Shown here: positions 25,202-34,310 of the stretch, piece after piece
How positions within the stretch are numbered: the first letter of the stretch is position 1
How the letters are laid out: each line of letters opens with the position of its first letter
Program-made: the position numbers and the translations under genes
Notes under the pieces: generated by a model
What the model saw: the letters and a program-made list of their open reading frames with translations, nothing else
Told to the model about the DNA's origin: nothing
The model's database searches: none
From: Brachybacterium squillarum M-6-3
GTDB taxonomy: Bacteria; Actinomycetota; Actinomycetes; Actinomycetales; Dermabacteraceae
Direction: 5' to 3'
Length of the DNA: 64,000 nucleotides
NCBI RefSeq assembly: GCF_000225825.1
Contig: NZ_AGBX01000008.1
Span: 124,001 to 188,000, forward strand

Positions 25202-25378
25202 TCAGGCGTCGGATCGCCGACCTATGCTCGACCAGTACGGACACTCACCGTCGTGGTTAGTCCAGTCGCACGCGTGCGGGCCCTCGTGGTGGTGCCACCC
25301 GCCGAAACGACCGAGCTCTTCAGACCAGTGCTCGCAGCGGATGACCTTATTCGAATGGTCCGTGTTGTCAGCGGTCAT
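25202..25378 (-). CDS. Small Cys/His-rich protein of unknown function in the defence operon
   Basis: A 58-aa protein with three Cys and six His, mostly packed in about 40 residues: CEHW, GGWHHHEGPHACDW, NHDGECPYW. This spacing suggests a metal-binding knuckle. ATG at 25378 gives a compact protein; a longer frame to 25459 overlaps hsdR and is less likely. It lies 33 nt after hsdR and 42 nt before apeA on the same strand, so it is probably co-transcribed. No family is recognised. It might inhibit or sense for ApeA (inference). Confidence 0.6.
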   Translation of the reverse strand: MTADNTDHSNKVIRCEHWSEELGRFGGWHHHEGPHACDWTNHDGECPYWSSIGRRSDA

Positions 25379-25410
25379 TGCCCCATCATCTCCTTCTGAG
25401 GATGAAAGTC

Positions 25411-28350
25411 TCATGCGCTCTTTCTGTAGGTCGCGTTGAATACCGCGCTCGCAAGCCACTGCTTGAAGCTGCTGTTGTCCTGGAACTCCTTGAAGAGCTG
25501 AGTGTCATCTGAGATGAGGCGCAGCATTACCTGGCTAAGTGCGCGGTCACTCTCGACGCGGGCGTTTACCGGATCGTCGTTGGCCTGCGCGTTCTTGTAG
25601 GCCTCGTCCTCGGACACCAACCTCGGGATCTCTTCGGTGATGAACCGCTGGACACGATCAGCGTCATTCCACTCGATGTTGCCGAAGTGATCGTTGAAGC
25701 TGCGCACAATCGCTGAGAGCCTCTCGAGCTCTGGGTCTGAGCGGTGCCCACCACCGGCGGTTGGCACCGGATCGAGAGTGCCATCCTCATCGTCAAGGAC
25801 GATCTTCATGGCGCTGAGCTTCTCGGCCCGGTACGACTCCAGATCGATATTCTCCAGGATGCCGGCCGAAAGATCCTCCTCCTTCGGCGCGGGCAGCTTA
25901 GGCACCAGGTGGTCGAGGAAGATTGAGCGCTTCTCCCACTCGCTGCTCCCGTACGGCAGCACAGTCGAGAGGAAGTTGTAGGTGCGCAGGAACGCCTTTG
26001 CGCCGCCCTTGAACGCCACCTGATCGTCCTCGTCGGGCATCTCGATGTACTCCGCGACACTCACATCAAGCAGCGAGTCGAGCTGGTCACGGCTCTCCCC
26101 AGCCAGGTAGCGACTCACGAACTCGTCGATCTGTTCGATCGTATAGACCGCGAAGGTGTCGAGATCGTTGACCAGGTCATGAAGCTTGTTGGCGTCGGTC
26201 TCCTCGGCCAGCACGGTCGTGCGGTAGTACGGCTCGAACGCGCGCTGGATCTCGTCGGCATCGTTGGCGAAATCGAGCACGAACGTGTCGTGCTTCGCAG
26301 GATGGGCACGGTTGAGGCGCGACAGCGTCTGCACCGCCAGCACTCCGGAAAGTGCCTTGTCGACGTACATCGTGTGCAGCAGCGGTTCGTCGTATCCCGT
26401 CTGGAACTTGTTGGCGACGACCAAGATCCGGTATGGATCGGTCTTCACCTGCTCAGCGATGGCGTTGGAGGGGAAGCCGTTAAGGCTGGCCTCGGTCACC
26501 TTCATGCCCTTGTACTCGTGCTCGCCGGAGAAGGCGACGACTGCTCGATACGGGCTCTTGCGAGCGGCGAGTACCTCACGGATCGCGTGGAAGTACTCGA
26601 TGCATCGTGCAATCGACGATGTCACCACCATGGCGCGGGCCTGCCCAGCGATCTTGCGCTTCGCCACCACCTGCGCGAGGAAGTGCTCGACCGTGATGGC
26701 GGACTTCTGCGCAATGGCGTGCTCGTTGCCCTCGACGTACGCGCGGAGCTTCTTCGATGCGCGCTTCGCGTCGAACTCGGGGTCGTCCTCGACGGTCTTC
26801 ATCAGCTTGTAGTAGCTGCCGACGGGGGTGTAGTTCGCGAGGACATCGACGATGAAGCCCTCCTGGATCGCCTGCTTCATCGTGTACGAGTGGAAGGGAC
26901 GGAATCCCGTGCCGCCCTCGGCGTTCGTTACGGGCTCGCCGAACATCTCGAGCGTCTTGTTCTTCGGAGTCGCCGTGAACGCGAAGTAGCTCGCGTTCGG
27001 TAGCAGCTTCTTGCCCTCGATGATCCGGTTGATCTGGTCCTCAACGGTGTCGTCTTCGATGTCATCGACACCGGCGAGAGCTCGGGAGACCGCTGCAGAC
27101 GTCTTTGACCCCTGCGACGAGTGCGCCTCGTCGATCACGATGGCGAACGTGCGGTCCCGATGGTCCGCTCCGATGTCATCCAGGATGTATGGGAACTTCT
27201 GCACTGTTGTGACGATGATCTTCTTGCCGGCTGAAATCGCGCGGCGCAGGTCCCCCGACCGATCCGCGTGTACGACAGTCGAGCCCACCTGGAGGAACGA
27301 CTTGATGGTTTGTGTGAGCTGGTTGTCGAGGATGATGCGGTCGGTGACGACGATGATCGAGTCGAATGCGATGCGACCGTCGTGGGTAGTCTCGGTCAGC
27401 TGGTGGGTCAGCCAGGCAATCGAGTTCGACTTGCCGCTACCTGCCGAGTGCTGGATCAAGTACCGGCGACCGGCTCCGTTCGCCTCGACATCTGCGAGCA
27501 ATTTTCGGACGACGTCGAGCTGGTGGTAGCGCGGGAAGATCGCCTTCGAGACTTTCTTGCCGGTCTTCTGGTTCTTTTCAACGACGATCTGTGCGTAGTT
27601 CTCGATGATCCCCGCGAGGCTAAGCGGAGCAAGTACCTGCCGCCAGAGGTAGTCGGTCATCACGCCGTCGGGGTTCGGCGGGTTGCCGGCCCCGTCGTTG
27701 AAGCCCCGGTCGAAGGGGAGGAACCAGGAGGAAGCGCCCTTGAGCTGGGTGCAGAATCGGACTCGCTGGTCGTCGAGGGCGAAGTGCGCGATCGTCCGAC
27801 CGAATGCGAACAGCGGCTCGCGGGGGTCTCGGTCGCGCTGATACTGCTGTACCGCGTCCTCGACCGTCTGGTTCGTGATGTTGTTCTTCAATTCGAACGT
27901 GAACACCGGCAGTCCGTTCACGAACGCGACGAGATCGGCAGCGTCACCCGTGTTGCTCACGCTGTGATGCACCTGTCGTGTGACCACAAATCGGTTCGCC
28001 CCGAAGAGAGCGGTAGCCTTCGGGTTCGCCGCGTCGGGCTTCGGATAGTAGAGATCAACATGCAGACCGAGGTGATCGATGCCGTTGCGCAGCATATGCA
28101 CAACGCCACGGCGCGTGATCTCCCCCTGAAGCCGCGCAAGGAACTTGTGACGTGCAGGCGTGTCCGAAGTAATGCCAAGCGGCTCCACGAGGTCGGGCTG
28201 GGTCGCCTCGATGAACTCGCTGAACTGGCCGAGATCGAGCGCGTAGGACGCGACGTAGTCGGCCGGCGCACCCTCGGCCCACCCACCGTCGACCATCTGG
28301 TCGACGATGAGTGCTTCCAAGCTCTCTTCATTGAGACGCCACATGCTCAC
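25411..28350 (-). CDS. hsdR: Type I restriction enzyme, R subunit
   Basis: A 979-aa DNA-translocating endonuclease subunit. The N-terminal nuclease domain has Asp 139 and FELK (152-155) with a QQYQ motif at 168-171. The helicase domain follows with HSAGSGKS (301-308), DEAH (407-410) and later FTATP. The C-terminal part binds the methylase core. Length is typical. The GTG start overlaps the hsdS stop (GTGA), so the M-S-R genes are translationally coupled in that order. Recognises unmethylated foreign DNA with HsdMS. Confidence 0.96.
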   Translation of the reverse strand: MSMWRLNEESLEALIVDQMVDGGWAEGAPADYVASYALDLGQFSEFIEATQPDLVEPLGITSDTPARHKFLARLQGEITRRGVVHMLRNGIDHLGLHVDLYYPKPDAANPKATALFGANRFVVTRQVHHSVSNTGDAADLVAFVNGLPVFTFELKNNITNQTVEDAVQQYQRDRDPREPLFAFGRTIAHFALDDQRVRFCTQLKGASSWFLPFDRGFNDGAGNPPNPDGVMTDYLWRQVLAPLSLAGIIENYAQIVVEKNQKTGKKVSKAIFPRYHQLDVVRKLLADVEANGAGRRYLIQHSAGSGKSNSIAWLTHQLTETTHDGRIAFDSIIVVTDRIILDNQLTQTIKSFLQVGSTVVHADRSGDLRRAISAGKKIIVTTVQKFPYILDDIGADHRDRTFAIVIDEAHSSQGSKTSAAVSRALAGVDDIEDDTVEDQINRIIEGKKLLPNASYFAFTATPKNKTLEMFGEPVTNAEGGTGFRPFHSYTMKQAIQEGFIVDVLANYTPVGSYYKLMKTVEDDPEFDAKRASKKLRAYVEGNEHAIAQKSAITVEHFLAQVVAKRKIAGQARAMVVTSSIARCIEYFHAIREVLAARKSPYRAVVAFSGEHEYKGMKVTEASLNGFPSNAIAEQVKTDPYRILVVANKFQTGYDEPLLHTMYVDKALSGVLAVQTLSRLNRAHPAKHDTFVLDFANDADEIQRAFEPYYRTTVLAEETDANKLHDLVNDLDTFAVYTIEQIDEFVSRYLAGESRDQLDSLLDVSVAEYIEMPDEDDQVAFKGGAKAFLRTYNFLSTVLPYGSSEWEKRSIFLDHLVPKLPAPKEEDLSAGILENIDLESYRAEKLSAMKIVLDDEDGTLDPVPTAGGGHRSDPELERLSAIVRSFNDHFGNIEWNDADRVQRFITEEIPRLVSEDEAYKNAQANDDPVNARVESDRALSQVMLRLISDDTQLFKEFQDNSSFKQWLASAVFNATYRKSA

Positions 28351-29723
28351 AACTCCCCTTCGCCTAGTACTTCGACAAGCTCTACATCGGTCGTCAAGCT
28401 CGCGCTGGCAGACGATGCACTTGTGTCCGGCAACGTCGCAGCAATCTTACGAACGTCAACCTGGCCGGTGACGACGTCCGCGATGAGTCGCATACGGAAC
28501 TCTTGGAGCAGCGCGATCTCACGAGATGTGCGCGACCGTACCGGCAACGTCTCGGCGTACTGCCTATTAATGTCACGAACAACCCGCCGCTGCTCCTTTA
28601 ACGGTGGTAACGGCAACGCGATTGATCCAAAATCTTCGTAATACAATCGCATAAATCCCGATGACCCAGTTCCTAGGCCGTTTGATCGCCGACGAAACTC
28701 CGCCATTGCCGCATCTGTCTTGAAGAGGTGCAGATAGAAGTGTGGATCGATTCCTTCCACTACGGTCATCGTTGAGTAATCAGGACTCACTAATCCAGTC
28801 GTCTTAGCTACCCCAAAAAGACCGATAGCAGCGCGCATCCGATTCATCACAAGTTCACCAGGTTGAACAATCTTGTAGCCGAGAAGATCGTCTGGCGGGA
28901 TCGGGGTCTCTGTGAATTCGTTGGCGTCGACCAAGCCTTCACGCATCCGCAGTGAGAGGAGACCCTCTCGCCCACTCTTACTTCTCCGATCCACCTCCTT
29001 AAAAAGCCGCTTGGCTGGTGCAGATAACCACGTACGCGGCAGCCCACCCAACCAGGAAATCTCGCGACCCCCCGAGGCCATCGAGCTAAGGGAACCGGCA
29101 AGACTATTCTCGACCGACCTATCAAGCTCATCAAGTAAGGAGATGAGGCGGCGCTTGGTCACGATGGCCTTGTCGATTCGGGCGTTCGCATGGGCGAGGT
29201 ACTTCACAATCGCTGCCTGCTCCTCTATCGGCGGCACCAGGCAAGGCATCCGCTTCAGATCTGCCCACCCCAGCTGCTGGCGTAGCCCGCTGCCCATCCC
29301 ATAGATACGCTTTGTTGAGTCAATGGCTGTTAAGTACTGGTAGGCGTACGCGCCGTCCCAGTCTCCGGCAGCGCGCAAACCGATGTAGGCCGACGTGATG
29401 ATGCCATGGTCCTTGGCGTGCCCGACTCGAACACTTGTCTGGTCATTCTGTAGATCGGTAGGGCGTATCACAATGTCACCGGGCTCGAGGACCTGATATC
29501 CCTCGTAAGAATCAGGAACTAACCCGTGCTGCTTCTCAAAGGGTTTGACGACGACCTGGCCGTAACTCAGCGAAAGGACTTGCGTCTCGATCAATCCGGT
29601 GTTTCTACGACGGTTCTCCTTCAACACAGCTAGACCGGGGCGCACCGCCCAGTGAGTCGGCGTTCGAGTCGACCAGAATGAGTTTGAGGTCGTCTCTGCG
29701 TACTTGGGCAGGTCTCTGAACAT
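28347..29723 (-). CDS. hsdS: Type I restriction enzyme, specificity subunit
   Basis: A 458-aa protein with two target-recognition domains separated by coiled-coil spacers. TRD1 spans about 15-165, the first spacer contains PPIEEQAAIVKYLAHANARI, and TRD2 spans about 215-385. The second spacer starts LPPLKEQRRVVRDI. These PP-EEQ/KEQ spacers mark the conserved regions of HsdS. ATG overlaps the hsdM stop (TGATG). The recognised bipartite DNA site cannot be read from sequence. AT-rich codons in places suggest recent exchange of the TRDs. Confidence 0.95.
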   Translation of the reverse strand: MFRDLPKYAETTSNSFWSTRTPTHWAVRPGLAVLKENRRRNTGLIETQVLSLSYGQVVVKPFEKQHGLVPDSYEGYQVLEPGDIVIRPTDLQNDQTSVRVGHAKDHGIITSAYIGLRAAGDWDGAYAYQYLTAIDSTKRIYGMGSGLRQQLGWADLKRMPCLVPPIEEQAAIVKYLAHANARIDKAIVTKRRLISLLDELDRSVENSLAGSLSSMASGGREISWLGGLPRTWLSAPAKRLFKEVDRRSKSGREGLLSLRMREGLVDANEFTETPIPPDDLLGYKIVQPGELVMNRMRAAIGLFGVAKTTGLVSPDYSTMTVVEGIDPHFYLHLFKTDAAMAEFRRRSNGLGTGSSGFMRLYYEDFGSIALPLPPLKEQRRVVRDINRQYAETLPVRSRTSREIALLQEFRMRLIADVVTGQVDVRKIAATLPDTSASSASASLTTDVELVEVLGEGEL

Positions 29724-31693
29724 CAGGCTTCGCCTGCGATTTCAGCGATCAGGTCTTCAGTCTCCGCCTCCAGCGCGCGGATGTCGGCCTGAATCTCGGC
29801 CAGGGTGCGCATTGGCGCAGGCTTGTAGAAGTGGCGGGTGAAAGAGATCGCGTAGCCGATCTTCGTCTTCGAGTCATCAATCCAGGCATCAGCGGCGTAT
29901 GGCTCGACTTCGCGCCGGAAGAAGGCTTCGATGCCATCGGCATAGCCACTCGCGGGCTCGGTGAGCGGTACCTGTTCGGTGTCGCGCAACTCGGTGTCAG
30001 GCTCGTACTCGACGACGCGGGTGCGGCCGTCGACGACAGCTTCGTACCTCCCATGCAGCGGATCGGGTGTTGCCGCGTACGGCAGGGCCTTGCGGATGAG
30101 AGGCGGGGCGCTCTCGTCGCGCACGCCGTCCTCCTTCAGCTGCTTGATCTCCTTCGCCGTATAGACACGGTGCGGGTCGACACCGGCGATGCGCAACGGC
30201 CGCTCGACAGTGATCTTGTGGTACCCGAAGTCCACACCGTCGAACACCTTCGAGTGGTCGGTGTCTTCGTACTCGTCGAAGGCCTTGAACGCCTCGAGAA
30301 CCTTGTCGGCGTCCGTCGAGCTGACCTCGACGCCCTTCTCGCCCAGGTTCTTGCGCAGCGGCGTGAACCAGCTCGTGGCGTCGATGAGCTGGACCTTGCC
30401 CTGGCGGCGACCTTCCTTGCGGTTGGAGAGCACCCAAACGTACGTGGCGATGCCGGTGTTGTAGAACATTTTCAGCGGCAAGGCGACAATCGCCTCGAGC
30501 CAGTCGTTCTCGATGATCCATCGTCGGATGTTGCTCTCGCCCTGTCCGGCGTCACCGGTGAACAGAGAGGAACCGTTGTGTACCGATGCGACGCGGGAGC
30601 CGAGCTCGGTGCCCTGCTTCATCTTCGAGATCAGATTCGCGAGGAACATCAACTGCCCGTCGCTGCTCCGCGTCACCAGCGAATACTCGCTGTCATTGTC
30701 GTGGCTAACGACAAACCGTGGGTCGATGATCTTCTTCGCGCCACCGAGGCGGTCCTGGTCGGACTTCCAACTCTTGCCATACGGCGGGTTCGAGAGCATG
30801 AAGTCGAACTCCTGGCCCGCGAACGCATCGTTAGACAGCGTCGAGTACTCTGGACCGCCGACGACGTTGTCTGCTGCCTTGCCGTCGCCTTTGAGGATCA
30901 GGTCGGCCTTCGCGATCGCGTATGTCTCGGCGTTGATCTCCTGCCCGTAGAGGTGCGTGGAGACATTCTTGCCAGACAACTCCGTGAGTTGCTTCAGGGT
31001 CTCCTCGGCGACGGTCAGCATGCCACCGGTGCCCATCGCACCGTCGTAGAGCCGGTAGGTACCCGACGGGATCGCATCCGCGATGGGTTCGAACATCAGC
31101 CGGGTCATGAGTCGGACAGCATCACGAGGTGTCCAGTGCTCGCCCGCCTCTTCGTTGTTCTCCTCGTTGAAGCGGCGCACCAGCTCTTCGAAGACGGTAC
31201 CCATCCCGTGGTTGTCCATCCCCGCTGGGGAGAGATCGAGGTCTGGAGCGAGGAACTTCTCGACCAGGGCCCCGAGCGCATCCGCCTTCGTCAGGCGCGC
31301 CAGCTGGTTACGGAACTCGAAGTTGTCGATGATCTCCTGCACGTTGGGCGAGAAGCCATCGAGGTACGCCTCGAAGTTCTGCCGCAGTCGGGTGGAGTTC
31401 GAGATGTGCCGCAGATCCTGCAGCGAGAAACCAGAGGTGTTGTAGAAGTCCTGCTTGGCCGCATCGCGCAGCGGTGCATCTTGGTCAGCGACGCCCGCTT
31501 CGTCCAGCATCTTCTTCATCGCCATCACTGCATCACGCGTCGGGCCAAGGACGCTGTCGAGGCGACGCAGGACCGTGAAGGGAAGGATCACGTCCCGGTA
31601 CTTGCCTCGGACATAGAGGTCGCGGAGGACATCGTCAGCGATATTCCAGATGAGCGCCACGATTCGCGAGTGGTTGATGGAGTTGTGCGGCAC
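29723..31693 (-). CDS. hsdM: Type I restriction enzyme, N6-adenine methyltransferase subunit
   Basis: A 656-aa DNA methyltransferase. An HsdM N-terminal helical domain (about 5-145) precedes the catalytic domain with the SAM motif DGAMGTGGML (217-226) and the catalytic NPPYGKSW (302-309). A C-terminal extension ends in a coiled coil (EIQADIRALEAETEDLIAEI) that contacts HsdS. GTG at 31693 has AAGGA 6 nt upstream. It protects host DNA and forms the recognition core of the complex. Confidence 0.96.
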   Translation of the reverse strand: MPHNSINHSRIVALIWNIADDVLRDLYVRGKYRDVILPFTVLRRLDSVLGPTRDAVMAMKKMLDEAGVADQDAPLRDAAKQDFYNTSGFSLQDLRHISNSTRLRQNFEAYLDGFSPNVQEIIDNFEFRNQLARLTKADALGALVEKFLAPDLDLSPAGMDNHGMGTVFEELVRRFNEENNEEAGEHWTPRDAVRLMTRLMFEPIADAIPSGTYRLYDGAMGTGGMLTVAEETLKQLTELSGKNVSTHLYGQEINAETYAIAKADLILKGDGKAADNVVGGPEYSTLSNDAFAGQEFDFMLSNPPYGKSWKSDQDRLGGAKKIIDPRFVVSHDNDSEYSLVTRSSDGQLMFLANLISKMKQGTELGSRVASVHNGSSLFTGDAGQGESNIRRWIIENDWLEAIVALPLKMFYNTGIATYVWVLSNRKEGRRQGKVQLIDATSWFTPLRKNLGEKGVEVSSTDADKVLEAFKAFDEYEDTDHSKVFDGVDFGYHKITVERPLRIAGVDPHRVYTAKEIKQLKEDGVRDESAPPLIRKALPYAATPDPLHGRYEAVVDGRTRVVEYEPDTELRDTEQVPLTEPASGYADGIEAFFRREVEPYAADAWIDDSKTKIGYAISFTRHFYKPAPMRTLAEIQADIRALEAETEDLIAEIAGEA

Positions 31694-31891
31694 GAGGATC
31701 CTTCACTTGTGACTAGACAACCTGCCGAGCGGCGGGGCGACGAGACTGGTATTAGTGATGCCGCCCAACCAACACTGACGGTAGACGGCACCACCGACAT
31801 TCTCTCAGCTCGCGCGAAGTCTTGCCTGCCCGGTCGGGCATCCACGATGCCCATCCCGTTCGCCATGAAGGACCAGCTCACGCAGCGGACA
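31694..31891. other. Leader between the XRE gene and hsdM
   Basis: About 198 bp with no gene. A GGGCAT/ATGCCC hairpin at 31836-31852 could be a weak terminator of the regulator transcript or an attenuator before hsdM. Confidence 0.4.
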
Positions 31892-32107
31892 TCACCGGCG
31901 AACGAATAGTGCGTGCGCCTCGACGCCGAGTTGCTCCGCCAAGGCATCGACGGAATCCAGGGTGAGGTTGCGCTCCCCGCGCTCGATGCCGGCGAGGTAC
32001 CGAGTCGAGACACCGAGCTCCTCGGCGAGACCCTCCTGCGACAGATGGCGCGCAAGGCGCAGATCGCGCACCTGCGCTCCGAGCACCTTCTTGAGCGGTT
32101 CTGTCAC
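31892..32107 (-). CDS. XRE-family HTH regulator of the restriction locus
   Basis: A 71-aa single-domain protein made almost entirely of a lambda-repressor-type HTH: LRLARHLSQEGLAEELGVS then TRYLAGIERGERNLTLDSV. Its size and position upstream of hsdM are those of a controller (C) protein that times restriction gene expression. The GTG start has no Shine-Dalgarno, so it may be leaderless. A 22-bp palindrome lies 16 bp upstream, between this gene and the divergent interrupted gene, and is the likely binding site. Confidence 0.85.
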   Translation of the reverse strand: MTEPLKKVLGAQVRDLRLARHLSQEGLAEELGVSTRYLAGIERGERNLTLDSVDALAEQLGVEAHALFVRR

Positions 32108-32122
32108 ACATCAAGCGTCATA

Positions 32123-32144
32123 CCTGGTAGTCATGACTTCCAGG
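32123..32144. promoter_or_regulatory. 22-bp palindromic operator
   Basis: CCTGG at 32123-32127 and CCAGG at 32140-32144 flank a perfect 10-bp palindrome AGTCATGACT (32129-32138). Only the pair at 32128/32139 is mismatched. It sits between the XRE gene and the divergent interrupted gene, as expected for an autoregulated controller. Confidence 0.7.
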
Positions 32145-32221
32145 AAGTTATCGCTTCCAGTCGCGGTCGAGGCGGGTCGCTCGCGACTCGAACTGAGCCG
32201 CATCTGACCCCGAAGGAGAGC

Positions 32222-32590
32222 ATGGCCATGCCCGACTCGCAGCAGATCCCCGACTGGAGCTCGACAGCTCTCCCCCGCGTCCTACACACACCGCACAGCA
32301 GGGCACTGCTCTCGGAATCGTGGGCCCAAGCAGAGGAGGCAAAGCGGATGGAGCGGGCGGGCGACGACCTTCAGCTGACGAACGAAGCCTATGCAGCCGG
32401 CGAACCCTGTCGCGCATGTGGGCGCGCCCTGCTCGGCGAGCCGACCCTGGGCACGGACGAAGAGAGCCTTGCGCGGATCGACGCCGACAATGCCGAGTTC
32501 CGAGCCGAGCACGCGGCATGCAACATGGGCGTTTGGCGTCTCGAGAACAACAGGGTGGCACTGCCACCTGTGCTGCCCGTTTCCGCCACT
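32222..32590 (+). pseudogene. Interrupted zinc-ribbon/DUF4096 gene, 5' part
   Basis: A well-started frame (GAAGGAG 3 nt before the ATG) encodes 123 codons before the IS256-family insertion. It contains GEPCRACGRALLG and FRAEHAACNMGVW, a CXXC plus HX3C metal-binding pattern. A second frame over its end gives GWHCHLCCPFPP and continues in frame with the 3' part at 36338, so a frameshift near 32550-32565 probably also exists. It is divergent from the XRE gene and shares its operator. Function unknown. Confidence 0.6.
32583..32590. repeat. Target-site duplication of the IS256-family element, left copy
   Basis: CCGCCACT; the identical octamer occurs at 36338-36345 on the other side of the element. 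Eight base pairs is the usual IS256-family duplication. Confidence 0.85.
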
Positions 32591-32633
32591 GGTCAAGTCC
32601 CTGGAAGTGGTGTAGCGATCCTTCGCTTGGGGG

Positions 32634-32840
32634 TCAGGCGGTCAGGGCGGGCAGGGAGCTGGTGGTGACCTCCTCGGTGTTTGTGTTGGGGACGAGGTTG
32701 AGGCGGCAGCGGGCGAGGACGTCGAGGCCGAGATAGCGGCGTCCTTCGGCCCATTCGTCGGTCTGTTCGGCCAGGACCGCGCCGACGAGGCGGACGATCG
32801 CCTCGCGGGTGGGGAAGATCCCCACGGAGTCGGTGCGGCG
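32634..32840 (-). pseudogene. IS256-family transposase, 3' part
   Basis: The last 68 codons ([20 protein letters not shown] to the stop) continue directly the frame that ends with ERLNKEIR at 35174. Removing the IS21 element and one copy of ACGG gives an intact 416-aa transposase. The DDE triad lies wholly in the 5' part. Confidence 0.88.
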
Positions 32841-32844
32841 ACGG
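32841..32844. repeat. Target-site duplication of the IS21-family element, left copy
   Basis: ACGG, repeated at 35174-35177; excising the element with one copy restores the transposase reading frame exactly. Confidence 0.85.
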
Positions 32845-32981
32845 TGATGACGCTCGCTGAACTTCCCCACTTCTGCTCATCGAATTTCCCCAGTCTGGGT
32901 CGCTCCGTCGCATGAGGCGGGCCGCCCTGGATGCTGGTGGTCTCTGACCACTCACCAGCCTTCCAGGGAGGCCCTACGCTC

Positions 32982-34310
32982 ATGCTCTCAGAGAGGAGCA
33001 GCGTGGATATCCACGCTCTACGCCGGCAGGGATTCACGATCAGTGAGATCGCCCGACGCACCGGCCACGACCGCAAGACCATCCGTTCCTACCTCCGCGG
33101 CGACCGCGAACCGGGCGTGCGCCGGCGCGCCGTCCCGGACGTGTTCGAGCCGTTCACTGACTACGTCACCGCGCGGCTGATCGAGGACCCTCACCTCTGG
33201 GCGGTGACCCTGCTGGACGAGCTGCGCCCGCTGGGCTTCGAGGGCTCGTATCAGACGCTCACCAGGCACATTCGTGACCGGTCATTGCGGCCGGCCTGCC
33301 AGGCCTGCGCCCACGTGACCCGCCGGCCGAACGCGGTGATCGAGCACCCACCCGGGGAGGAGACCCAGTTCGACTGGCTCGAGCTGCCCGATGCGCCCGG
33401 CCACTGGGGCTATCCGACCAAAAGAGCGTTCGTGCTGGTCGGCTCGCTCGCCCACTCCGGTGTCTGGCGGGCCGCGATCGCTCCCTCGATGGACCTGCCC
33501 CATCTGCTGGCCGCGATGACGACCGTCCTTGCCCTGCTGGGCGGGCTGACACGCACCTGGCGGTTCGATCGGATGCGGACCGTGCTGGACCCTGCCACCG
33601 GAGACCTGACCGCGATGTTCTCCGCGTTCGCGAAGCATTACGGAGTCCGGGCCGTGGTCTGTCGGCCCCGCTCCGGGAACCGTAAGGGCGTGGTGGAGAA
33701 GAACAACCACACCGCCGCCCAACGCTGGTGGCGGACCCTGCCCGACGAGACCACCGCCGAGCAGGCCCAGGCCTCGCTCGAGACCTTCGCCGCCCGGCAG
33801 GACGGGCGCCGCCGCGAGAGCCCGACCGGAACTACGACGGCCCTCCAGATGCGGGCCACAGAGCGGCTCCGACCGCTGCCGTCGATCGCGTTCCCGGTGG
33901 TGGTGACCGAGCAGCGGACCGTCTCGCGGCAAGCGTTGATCCACTGGCGCGGCAACCGCTACTCCGTCCCGCCCGAGCTGGCGATGGCCACCGTGAATGT
34001 TCACCAGCCCCTCGGCGCGGACCACATCGAGATCGCCACCACCTCCGGCGCCATGCTCGCCCGCCACCAGCTGGCCGAGGCCGGCCTCGGGATCACCCAG
34101 CGCACCGACCAGCACGTCACCGCGCTCGAGTCGATCGCTCTGGCCTCCGCCCCACCGGGCCGGCCTCACCGCCGCAAGGAACGCATCCCACCCGGGGCTG
34201 CGTCCCTGGCCGCGGCACAGGCCCTGACCGGGTCGCCCGCACCGACTGCGACCGTGATCGACCTGGCCGCCTATGAGCAGGCCGCGAAGAACAGGAACAC
34301 CCTCACATGA
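32982..34310 (+). CDS. istA: IS21-family transposase IstA
   Basis: A 442-aa transposase. An HTH (about 18-37, FTISEIARRTGHDRKTIRSY) precedes the rve core with the DDE residues at Asp 131 (TQFDWLE), Asp 196 (WRFDRM) and Glu 239 (GVVEKNNH). The C-terminal domain ends before an ATGA overlap with istB. ATG at 32982 is chosen; a GTG at 33003 with GAGGAG upstream is an equally credible start that removes seven residues. Confidence 0.93.
   Translation: MLSERSSVDIHALRRQGFTISEIARRTGHDRKTIRSYLRGDREPGVRRRAVPDVFEPFTDYVTARLIEDPHLWAVTLLDELRPLGFEGSYQTLTRHIRDRSLRPACQACAHVTRRPNAVIEHPPGEETQFDWLELPDAPGHWGYPTKRAFVLVGSLAHSGVWRAAIAPSMDLPHLLAAMTTVLALLGGLTRTWRFDRMRTVLDPATGDLTAMFSAFAKHYGVRAVVCRPRSGNRKGVVEKNNHTAAQRWWRTLPDETTAEQAQASLETFAARQDGRRRESPTGTTTALQMRATERLRPLPSIAFPVVVTEQRTVSRQALIHWRGNRYSVPPELAMATVNVHQPLGADHIEIATTSGAMLARHQLAEAGLGITQRTDQHVTALESIALASAPPGRPHRRKERIPPGAASLAAAQALTGSPAPTATVIDLAAYEQAAKNRNTLT

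Noticed and set aside
29831-31909. 692-codon plus-strand open frame opposite hsdM
   Set aside because: It is the mirror of hsdM with no motif, no ribosome site and typical antisense composition in GC-rich DNA.
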